The notes under the pieces: model-generated
What the model was told of the DNA's origin: nothing
What the model saw: only the letters and a program-made list of their open reading frames with translations
Databases searched by the model: none
Part shown: positions 56,066 through 64,000 of the stretch, piece after piece
Position numbering within the stretch: the stretch's first letter is position 1
Layout: the number at the start of each line of letters is the position of its first letter
Translations under genes and position numbers: made by a program
Assembly (NCBI RefSeq): GCF_904849725.1
Contig: NC_058522.1
Location: 198,135,986-198,199,985, forward strand
DNA length: 64,000 nt
Direction: 5' to 3'
Origin: Hordeum vulgare subsp. vulgare
Taxonomy: Eukaryota; Streptophyta; Magnoliopsida; Poales; Poaceae

Positions 56066-59000
56066 CTATATATATGCTTCGGGGTCAATAAATGCATCAT
56101 GATCATCACTATCATCAATAAATGCATCATCATCATCACTATCTAGAAGAACATGTGGAACGCCACCATTATGTAATCGGTCAAGAAGTGACAGGTCATC
56201 CGCAGCAGTAACCTCTTCTTCTTCTAGCTCTTCCTGTTCGGGCTCAGGGGTTAAGACGGATTCACTGTCGCTGTCTACTTCAATGTTCTGGGGTGAAGTA
56301 GAGCGGTTCTTGAAACGTTTCTTGGACATACGTGTTTCTTGGAAGAATTCTCCTTCATATGTGTCTGGGTTAATGTGAGGTTCGTAATCCTCTTCATTGA
56401 GGGTAGGTGGTCTAAAATGTGGTGGCACTTCATAAACGACATCCCAACCTTTGAGATTTGGATCAGTTTGGCAGGCCCACGGTAGATAGAAAACTTGTGT
56501 CGCCTGTTGAGCCGTAATATAGACATCGGGAACATCTAAGTGGGTGTTTTGGTTGATTTCGACTAGTCCTATATGTTCATGAGTCCTTCTAGTCTCCCTC
56601 GGCTCAAACCAATAACATTTGAAGACTACGGCGGTCGGTGGGTTTTCACCATAGAATAGAAGTTCATAAATTGCTTCAACCCTTCCATAATACTCGGTGT
56701 CTCCTTCGCCGATAGCAGAGACAGAACAATTTGTAGTCTTTAGGTCGGGCATAGATAGCTCTTTGCCAAAGGTACGAAAGTGATACCCGTTGATGTTGTA
56801 TTTGTCAAATGAACGGACCTTATAGTCAAAACCATTAGCGACTTGTCTCAACTCGGCGTCCATAGACTCTGCATCAGCCTACAAGTTTAATACGAAAGAA
56901 TGGATGCATTAGCCGTAAATTAGACCAATAAGTCAAATGGGCCCTTAATGGTAATTAATTACCCTTTGTTTGAACCAAGAGATGAAACCAGGATAGTCGC
57001 CTCCATGCTTTGCGAGAAGCTCATACTCTTCGACGGAATCCTTTTCGATGGCCGCTCCATCCGAGAATTCGGCGACGTATCGACTATATCAAATATCCGG
57101 GAATAAGAGTGGTTCAATGCAATTAGAAGTTGCGGAACAATAAATTACCGAGAACTTACTCGATGTACGGCCGCACTTCTGTTAGGTTGGTGAAGATATA
57201 CAATGAAATGGTCCGCCATTCTTCGACATCCAACGATTTCCCTTTCGAAGCACCGGATGGTGCGAGCTTACCTTTGAATAGGCTGAGGTTGGATCGAACT
57301 TTTTCTCCATCGCCATCATTGTACCGAGGCTTCGGGTTATGCAAATGATGATTTTTGGCTTCGTAGTGTGCTATCACGAAGTTTGCCGCCTCCTCAGTAA
57401 TGAATGCCTCGGCCATCGATGCTTCAATTCTACGTTTATTTTTACACTTAGCTCGAAGCGTCTTCTGCATCCTCTCAGTTGAGTAGCACCATCGATTTTG
57501 AACGGGCCCCCCCATTCTTGCCTCGGTCGGGAGATGCAAAATCAAATGTTGCATTGGATTAAAGAAGCCCGGTGGAAAGATCTTTTCTAATTTGCAGACC
57601 AACTCCGGCGCCAACTCTTCCATTTCATCTAGCACGCCAGGCGATAGTTCTTTCGCACAAAGAGAACGGAAGAAATAGCTCAGCTCTGCCAGTACTAGCC
57701 ATTCATCCTCAGGGATAAAGCCACGCAACATCACCGGCATTACCCGCTCAATCCATATGTGCCAATCATGACTCTTGAGCCCAAATATTTTCAATATCTC
57801 AAGACTCGCTCCCCTCTTTAGATTCGCAGCATACCCATCGGGGAACATCAACCGCATTTTCACCCACAATAGCATTTCCCTCATAGCTGGCCTTTCAAGA
57901 TTGAACCATGCCTTTGGCTTCGCTATGCTTTGCTTTCCTTTCCGTTGTCGCAAGTTTTGCAACGGTCTATCACATAGAGCCTCCAGGTCGATTCTAGCCT
58001 TAGGATTATCTTTTGACTTCCCCTCTATGCCGAACAATGTACCAAAAATGGCCTCCGCAATATTCTTTTCAGTGTGCATCACGTCAATGTTGTGTGGGAA
58101 AAGGAGGTCTTTGAAGTAAGGGAGATCCCATAAGCATGACTTGTGAGTCCAGGCGTGTTCCGTATTATACCCTTTGAAGTATCCTGGACGCAAAGGATCG
58201 GGCTCGAGAGCGTTTAACTGATCAAGGGTCTGTTGGCCTGTCAATGCAGCTGGTGCAGTGTTTTTGACAACTCTACCTTTGATGAAATTCTTCTTGTCTT
58301 TTCTGAAATTATGGTCAGGATCCAGGAATTGTCTATGCATGTCGAAGCAAGAATACTTGCGACCAGCCTGCAGCCAACGGAACTGAAGAGCTGCCTTGCA
58401 TGTGGTGCACGGGAACCTTCCATGCACACACCAGCCAGCGAATAGCGCAAACGCCAGATAATCATGCGTCGAGTACATGTACCACACATGCATTTTGAAA
58501 TTTGTTTTGGTAGCCGTGTCGTAGGTCTTGATCCCATTATCTCAGGCTTCTTGCAACTCATCCTTAAGAGGCTGCATGTACACATTCATATTCTTCCCCG
58601 AATAGTTGGGCCCTGGAATTATCAACGTCAGGAAAATGTTCTTTCTTTTCATAATCTCTCCGGGTGGCAAATTTAGTGGAATGACAAATACAGGCCAACA
58701 ACTGTATTGTGCTGCCGTCATACCATACACATTGAACCCATCCGTGCTGATGGCAACTCTAGGTTGCCTTGGATCTTTCGATTTATCCTTATGTAATGCA
58801 TCGAAGTGCCTCCACGCAAAACCATCTGAAGTGTGTACCAGCATCTTGTTCCCATCCGCATCTAGTTCGGTTCTTTTGCCCAATTTGTGCCATGTCATCT
58901 GTCTGGCCGTCTCTTCGACCATGAAAAGACGTTGAAGTCTTGGTACGATTGGCAGATATCGAAGAACACTAATGGGGATTTTGGTCTGATTCTTCTCACC

Positions 59001-59711
59001 CATGCCGTTGTCTACCACAATATACCTGGAAGAATTGCAAATGGGGCAATAGTTCAAGGCCGCATACTCAAGCCTAAATAAGGCACATCCATTCTCACAG
59101 GCATGTATCTTCTCATAGGGCATCTTAAGTACACGGAGGATTTTCTCTGACTGGTACAGGTTTGCAGGCAGTACATGGCCTTTGGGTAGAAAGCGTCCAA
59201 ATATCGTCATCATCACGTCGTAGCATTCTCTGCCTAGGTTGAATTGAGCCTTCAGAGCCATTACTTGCGCGATGGCATCCAGCTGACAAAGCTCAGTCTG
59301 CTCGTGGAGAGGACGTTTTGAAGACTCCAGCATTTCATAGAAGGCCTTTGCAGATTCCTCCATCTCATCGTCCGAATCACGAGCATCATCAAAGTCTTGC
59401 ACCATGTCTTCAATCCCGGTACCATGCTCGTCGGTGCGACGACGAATCACCTCAGCTCTGGCATGTTGGTCAGACTCACCATGAAAAGTCCACACCGTAC
59501 AATTAGGCGTAAAACCCCACTTCTGCAGGTGTTTACCCATTTCAAACTCTGTTTGCTTTTTCCAGTTGTCGCAGTTGGGACAGGGGCACCATGTTTTATG
59601 CTGGCCATTTGCAAATGCGGCTCTCACAAACCCCCTGGTTTTTGGTAACCATTCATGGGTCATGTCTTTCTGACTAGGGTGACCAGTGTACATCCAAGCA
59701 CGATCACTCAT
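56066..59711 (-). pseudogene. TNP2 transposase gene, three exons, one premature stop
   Basis: Exon 1 is 59711-57160, exon 2 57083-56963, exon 3 56878-56066, with donors GTAAGT and GTAATT and AG acceptors; the joined frame has 1,162 codons. The only defect seen is a TGA at 58544-58542 (codon 390), where the family has Trp (DELQEAW). N-terminus: MSDRAWMYTGHP, then WCPCPNCDN and KHLQKWGF (transposase-associated zinc domain). Core: ENGCALFRLE, then YLPIVPRLQRLF, DGFAWRHFDALH and VAISTDGFNVYGMTA. Later: HDYLAFALFAGWCVHGRFPC, LLFPHNIDVMHTEKNIAEAI, FGLKSHDWHIWIERVMPVML and FPPGFFNPMQHLILHLPTEA (DUF4218). Exon 3: EYYGRVEAIYELLFYG and VFKCYWFEPRETRR (DUF4216), then an acidic tail. TNP2 would cut the CACTA ends in the nucleus. 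ATG 59711 fits the family start. The flanking hairpins may regulate it. Confidence 0.9.
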
Positions 59712-59847
59712 GTTGCCTAGCTACCTATGGGGGCACAAGAAATAAATATATAATTCATCATCTATATTCATACGCTAATCAAGTTTGTCAGTTTTATTAC
59801 GTCCATGCAACCTACACGCTAATAGGTAAAGATAGGTCCTAATCCCA

Positions 59848-60064
59848 CCCGAGTATGTGTAGACTGGGTTCGTTTTCCCATGCTCTGCTCCAGATGCGAC
59901 GCAGAATTTCGACAACACCTCCCCGTTGTTCTCCTGATACACGTCTCGGCAATAAGCAGAGAGGATGTGTACCCGGAGAACAACAGGGGAGGCACTGACG
60001 AAATTCCGCATCGGATCCGGACCACAGCATACGGGAAAACAAACCCAATCTACACATACTCGGG
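59848..60064. repeat. Large imperfect hairpin in the transposase leader
   Basis: The left arm (59848-59950) starts CCCGAGTATGTGTAGACTGG. The right arm (about 59,960-60,064) ends CAATCTACACATACTCGGG. They are complementary over about 100 bp with scattered mismatches and a short loop. It lies 137-353 bp upstream of the transposase ATG, so it would be in the promoter or 5' UTR. Confidence 0.85.
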
Positions 60065-60087
60065 CTGTCCATGGATAATGTTGGACA

Positions 60088-60153
60088 ATTCGAAAGGATG
60101 GCGGTTATAAATATGCAAAGAAATGCATATTTATATATTTCGCCCTTTCGAAT
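60088..60153. repeat. Second, shorter hairpin in the transposase leader
   Basis: ATTCGAAAGG at 60088 is matched by CCTTTCGAAT ending at 60153, with TATAAATAT/ATATTTATA further in and a loop near GCAAAGAAATGC. The stem is about 27-30 bp with a few mismatches. Confidence 0.8.
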
Positions 60154-60419
60154 GGGAGACGCATACTGGTCACGCATACTCATGATTGAAGAAACCTATA
60201 GCTAGCAAGTTTCATCGGCACGAAGACCGGGACAGAGCAAATTAAGGGGGTAGGAGGAGAAGTCATTTGTGCTCGCCAACAAACGCAAGGGCGGAGCTCG
60301 TCCAACGCACGTGGAGGTCGTCGAACAACTGCACATTGAAATTCACCCGATCAACACAAATACGATGTTTTTATAATTAACATAACTATATGACCTAACT
60401 CATAACTATGTGGGTCACT

Positions 60420-60800
60420 GTCATCGGGGGTCGAAGGTCACTGGCGTCGGGGATTGGGGTCTTTTCGGTCAACAAGAGGCCGAAGAGGTGTCGGGGCTCG
60501 GGGGTTGGGGGTCAGTGGCGTCGGGGGTCGGGGTAGGGGGTCGGGGGTCGAGGGTGAGTGTTGTCGGGGGTCGGGGGTCGGGGGTCGGGGGTCAGTGGCG
60601 TCGGGGGTCGGGGTAGGGGGTCGGGGTCGAGGGTGAGTGTTGTCGGGGGTCGGGGGTCGAGGGTCGAGGGTCACTGGCGTCGGGCGTCGGGGATCGGGGG
60701 TCAGTGGCGTCGGGGGTCGGGGTAGGGGGTCGGGGGTCGAGGGTGAGTGTTGTCGGGGGTAGGGGGTCGGGGGTCGAGGGTGAGTGTTGTCGGGGGAGGT
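60420..60800. repeat. G-rich minisatellite
   Basis: Nearly 380 bases are made of GTCGGGGGTCGGGG-type words. A higher-order unit with GTCAGTGGCGTCGGGGGTC, then GGGGTAGGGGGTC and GAGGGTGAGTGTTGTC, recurs about three times. Runs of four and five G at short spacing could form G-quadruplexes on this strand. ORFs on both strands come from the repeat. Confidence 0.9.
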
Positions 60801-60805
60801 TGCCA

Positions 60806-61544
60806 AATAGATGGCCTGGTCATGCGGATAGCAGTCATCCGGTGCTTTGGCATTGATAGTAATTGTAAATCCCTCGGGAAGGAATTGACAAAATTATGGA
60901 TCTGCATGGGGCTTTCATATATACCTTCATGAATCGCTTTACGCCTTGATTTCCAGATAGCCCAAAGAGTTACTATCATGCGCGCAAACTCCTCTTGTGA
61001 CAACTTCTCATGCATTGTAAAGACCCAAGCTTTAGCATTGAAATTCAGATTTTCACACATGAGCTCCACCGTGTCCTCAAACGACAAAGACCAAAAGCAC
61101 CTGGCAGTAGTGCAGTTGATTAATGCATGTTTCCAGCTGTCCTCTGCCAAATAGAAAGAACAAGCTGGGGTGGATGACATATGACGATGGCGTAGCATAT
61201 CTGAAGTTGGAACTGTCTCCTTGCACAATCTCCAGACAATTTTTTTAGCTTCGACGACACATTGATACTCCACCGGGGTACCCATGCTTTATTCTCAATC
61301 TCAGCCGCTCATGATCTCCCAATACTCGCCAAATAGTTTTCCCTATGAGTTTTAACCTTGTAACCTGGGGCACCGCCTCCTCCTCTGACGTGTGTGTCTC
61401 TTCCTTGGGATCCTCCCCCATCTCCTCCCCCTCCTTAAAATCCACCTCCAATTCCATAGGTAGCCCCGCAACCCTTCGGATTCGGACCAGCTCTAGAAGG
61501 AAGAGAAAGTGTTGGACCGTGTAATGCCAGTGGCGTGGTGGCAT
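60806..61544 (-). pseudogene. Captured LINE fragment (zf-RVT type) joined to an unknown N-terminus
   Basis: The minus-strand ORF at 61285-60806 reads WRLCKETVPTSDMLRHRHMS, then SWKHALINCTTARCFWSL and WVFTMHEKLSQEEFARMIV, TLWAIWKSRRKAIHE. This matches the C-terminal reverse-transcriptase zinc-binding (zf-RVT) and following region of plant LINE elements, with one zinc Cys replaced by Tyr (CSFYLAE). Upstream in another frame (61544-61245) an ORF begins MPPRHWHYTVQHFLFLLELV, has an acidic Glu-rich part, and ends as it joins the LINE part by overlap at 61,245-61,285. The LINE-like part runs into the minisatellite at 60,806. No RT domain is present. The piece has no LINE ends, so it was probably captured by the CACTA element. 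It reads in the same direction as the transposase. Confidence 0.7.
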
Positions 61545-62245
61545 GGCTGACGGGCTCGGAGAGGGAAGTGCTCGGGTGGTGACGGAGAGAGGGAGGAGGC
61601 AGATGTGCTAGGCTGGGGGGCGTCGGACGACTTAAATAGCCGTCCCCGACTCCGAAGCGGCGCCACGCGGCGTTGACACTGCGCTGAAGGTCGAGGCGCC
61701 TGTTGGACCGTCGAGTTTCCCGACGAGTCCGCGTGGGGCCAAGCTGTCAGTCCGACGTGACGGGCGTGCCCGGTTCCCCTATATCCGCCCCATATTTGAA
61801 TGAAAATGGGGGGTGTCCGTCAACCCGGACGTTGGAGAACGGTTTGAGAGGCCCGTCTTGGTTGATTTTTTATGACCAGACAATGATTAGATGGTCTACT
61901 CATACGTTGAAGGAGGATTTGAAGGATCCGACTGTTGATGCTCTTAGTGTGATTAAGAACGAAGATGATCTCTTCGACTCATTCGTAACCTTGTATTTGC
62001 ATAATTTCTATAACAACATTGTGCCATTCTACATATTCGAAGGTGTCACCTCCTTTATTTTGTATCATTTATTCAAAGAGAATAGATATTAGCATGAGAA
62101 TATTTTCTTTGTGTAGGTATGATGTGTCATGTGTCCAAGAATTACTACCAAATTGATGGTAAATAGCAGTATGAACTCATTTTTTTCATTTTCTCCTATA
62201 CAGAATAATCTCACCGTTTTTACAAGGAAATAATCTCACCGTTTT
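61545..62245. other. Promoter-like and AT-rich 5' region of the second CACTA element
   Basis: On the minus strand CTATTTAAG at about 61,640-61,632 lies ~90 bp upstream of ATG 61544, a TATA-like position. GC-rich host-promoter-like sequence surrounds it. Further right is an AT-rich stretch, and AATAATCTCACCGTTTTT occurs at 62,204 and 62,229 as a direct repeat. No gene is supported. Confidence 0.4.
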
Positions 62246-62419
62246 TGCTGGCTGCTCCGGCTAGGCGGCGGAGGAGGGTGCGGGCAACGGAGGGGGGTGG
62301 CGACGAGGCTCCAGGGCGTCCGGGGCGAGGAGGAGCGTCAGGGGGGCTGCTCGTGCTCCTGACGGCGTGGCCGGATCAGGGGAGAGGTTCGGCCTGCAGG
62401 GGGGAGCCGATGGGGAGGG

Positions 62420-62650
62420 GGGTGGCGACGGTGGGGAGGGCGGGGAGGCGCCGGCCGGTGGGTGACGGCGGGGAGGCGCCGGCCGGTGGAGGACGGCGGG
62501 GAGGCGCCGGCCGGTGGGGGAGGAGGTGGCGACGGTGGGGAGGGCGGGGTGGGCGGGGAGGCGCCGGCCGGTGTGGAGGGCGGGGAGGCGCCGGCCGGTG
62601 GGGGAGGTGCCGGCCGGTGGGGAGGGCTGGGAGGCGACGGCCGGTGGGCG
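62420..62650. repeat. GC-rich tandem repeat GGGAGGCGCCGGCCGGTGG
   Basis: Several near copies of GGGAGGCGCCGGCCGGTGG lie at variable ~30-bp spacing. The unit holds the palindromes GGCGCC and CCGGCCGG. The surrounding ORFs in all frames have only Gly/Ala/Arg/Pro-rich chance sequence. Confidence 0.8.
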
Positions 62651-62754
62651 CAAGGGAGGGAGCGTGCGGGAGGAGGGCGACGAGCAGGTGGGTTTTTTTC
62701 TTTTTTTTTAAACAACGAGGTGGGGTTGGAGCGTTAGTGGGCAGCCGGGGGTTG

Positions 62755-63150
62755 ATTTCTTTGCCGTCCGCCGTGCTCCAAGGCAGACGGCAAAGGGAAT
62801 TTAGGCGGACGACAAAGACACGGCGGTTGGAGCGTCAGTGGGCAGCCGGGGGGTTGATTTCTTTGCCGTCCGCCGTGCTTCAAGGCAGACGGCAAAGGGA
62901 CTTTTGGCGGACGGCAAAGACACGGCCGATGGCAAATTTAATGGTTACAACTGCGATTTTCTTTGCCGTCTGCCTGGGCCATCTTTGTCGTCCGTTAGCG
63001 GACGGCAAAGAAGCGACTCATGGCAAAGCACTTCTTTGCCATCTGTCAGATCTTTTCCATCTATTTTTTGGTAGCTTACGACAAAGAGCTTCTTTGCCAT
63101 CAGCCAGCGGACGGCAAAGACCACGCAGACGGCAAATTCTCTGATTCCAG
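62755..63150. repeat. 5' subterminal array of the second CACTA element
   Basis: Many copies of TTTGCCGTC(C/T)GC and GGCGGACGGCAAAG in both directions, the same word family as in the 53,740-54,420 array. They end with GCAGACGGCAAATTCTC just inside the right TIR. Confidence 0.88.
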
Positions 63151-63155
63151 TAGTG

Positions 63156-64000
63156 TGTATTCTATCATAATTCTATGGCTCCAAAGTCAATGGGTCTCAA
63201 TAATAATTCACAACATAAGCACGCAAAGAAACTATACCATCAATCTATAAAAAACAGGACAATATGGAAAGATGCAGATGAAACGTATACTTACGTAACT
63301 CAAAAAATTCTAAAAAAATTAGGACGTGGTAAAAAAATTTGTATAACAGTAGTGTGTAAAAAATTCATATTTTTTTCGTCCCTGTAAAATAGAAAAAATC
63401 AAAAAGTAGAGCCAAAGTTTCTGTTTTTGCACATGGCATATCAACCAAGCAATTTAAACATCCTAAAGGTAAATCTCGTCACATTATTTTTATAATACAA
63501 TGGATTTGGAAAAGGGGATAATTATATTTTCTAAAAAGTTTTTGTAATCAAGTTTCACAAAGTTTCCATGGGCATGAACAAATTTCAAGACTAGCCCCCA
63601 CCTCAACGGTGCTCGTCCTTCTCACTTCACTTTTCCTTTTTATTTTTAATTATTTTAAAATCACACAATAGAAATAAATGTCTCTCTGAAACTTCTGGGT
63701 TGTCTCCCCGTGAGCTCTTTCTTTGAAGCCATTAGGCTAGGCATATAGTGCTCATGTAATTTATCCACCCGGGTACCAAGGTTTATCAAAGCCAATTTTA
63801 ATTACTAATGATTTCTAATTTAGTAGTGTGCACAAAGTTATATATATCATATAGCACCAATTTCTAACTCTCTTCCTATGCACTGGTATGTCCTAAAAGA
63901 ACAATTCATGCATATCAAGTAAAGGCCAATACATAGCGTAAGTAGTTTCTTGCAATTTTACCGTATTGGAAACATAGAGAGGTGAAGATTGGTTCCTCTC
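63156..64000. mobile_element. Gypsy remnant right of the second CACTA element
   Basis: It starts with the TGT target duplication and continues as AT-rich, non-coding sequence. A CTTCTGGGTTGTCTCCCCGTG segment near 63,690 is characteristic of the 3' part of Athila-like Triticeae gypsy elements. No ORF of interest. It runs off the window. Confidence 0.5.

Larger units (their letters stand above)
53727..63155 (-). mobile_element. Structurally complete CACTA (En/Spm) element
   Basis: The left TIR reads CACTACTGAAATTCAGAAAT and the right end reads GATTCCAGTAGTG, with the complement of the GAGAATTTGCC inner part. The inverted ends agree over about 25 bp, with one small indel. TGT flanks both sides (53724-53726 and 63156-63158). 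Subterminal arrays of TTTGCCGTCTGC lie at both ends. Transposase (TNP2) and a TNPA-like ORF read on the minus strand, so the right end is the element's 5' end. Total length is 9,429 bp. Confidence 0.92.

Noticed and set aside
60410..60806. ORFs over the G-rich minisatellite
   Set aside because: Repeated Gly/Arg/Val or Pro/Thr residues with no domain; an effect of the repeat.
62245..63144. 299-codon plus-strand ORF
   Set aside because: It is GC-rich chance coding across a tandem repeat and the subterminal array, on the strand opposite to the transposase.
1..64000. rRNA, tRNA, CRISPR array, replication origin or bacterial-type operon
   Set aside because: None is visible; spaced repeats here are transposon subterminal arrays and minisatellites in plant DNA.

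Overview
This window is intergenic DNA from a large, repeat-rich grass genome, most likely a Triticeae species (wheat, Aegilops or barley). The sequence shows almost nothing but nested and broken transposable elements. These include a Sirevirus-type Copia element with 1.37-kb LTRs that resembles the Triticeae family Maximus, Ty3/gypsy fragments, a LTR of about 5 kb, and two kinds of CACTA (En/Spm) element with subterminal repeat arrays. I see no intact host gene, rRNA, tRNA or CRISPR array. The genus is inferred from remembered families and was not tested by any search.

Layout. 1-2,902: a small CACTA-like element, a B3-domain pseudogene (minus strand) and a solo-LTR-like block with a TATA box. 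2,903-4,988 and 38,130-43,131: two copies of one long non-coding LTR, minus orientation, the right copy with a primer-binding site. They are plausibly the two LTRs of one old element whose interior is now filled by everything between. 4,989-10,648: a decayed Copia element carrying a MITE and a hAT element with an exact 8-bp target duplication. 10,649-23,512: the Sirevirus-like Copia element (gag, protease, integrase, RT, RNase H, then a long env-position ORF), all broken by stops. 23,513-37,698: a CACTA element or composite (TNP2 transposase, DUF4216, Ulp1-like ORF, small RNase H1-like membrane ORF), split at 26,235-30,812 by a Ty3/gypsy insertion flanked by GAGAT. 43,133-48,678: fragments of gypsy LTRs and a reversed gypsy RT pseudogene, plus an unidentified 83-codon minus-strand ORF. 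48,679-53,227: a gypsy-type element with a spliced, coiled-coil gag-like ORF. 53,727-63,155: a structurally complete CACTA element with matching TIRs and a TGT target duplication, inserted in a gypsy remnant that continues to the window end.

How parts work together. In the second CACTA element the transposase reads right to left from 59,711. It needs two introns with good splice signals and is interrupted by a single in-frame TGA. The TNPA-like second ORF lies downstream of it. The leader upstream of the transposase holds a ~100-bp-arm hairpin, a second shorter hairpin, a G-rich minisatellite and a captured LINE fragment. Both termini carry arrays of the TTTGCCGTCTGC motif, the expected TNPA binding sites. 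The first CACTA element also has a hairpin leader in front of its second gene, so leader hairpins occur in both families. The most interesting items are the RNase H1-like/transmembrane ORF at 37,017, the leader hairpins, the nearly intact TNP2 gene and the captured LINE fragment.
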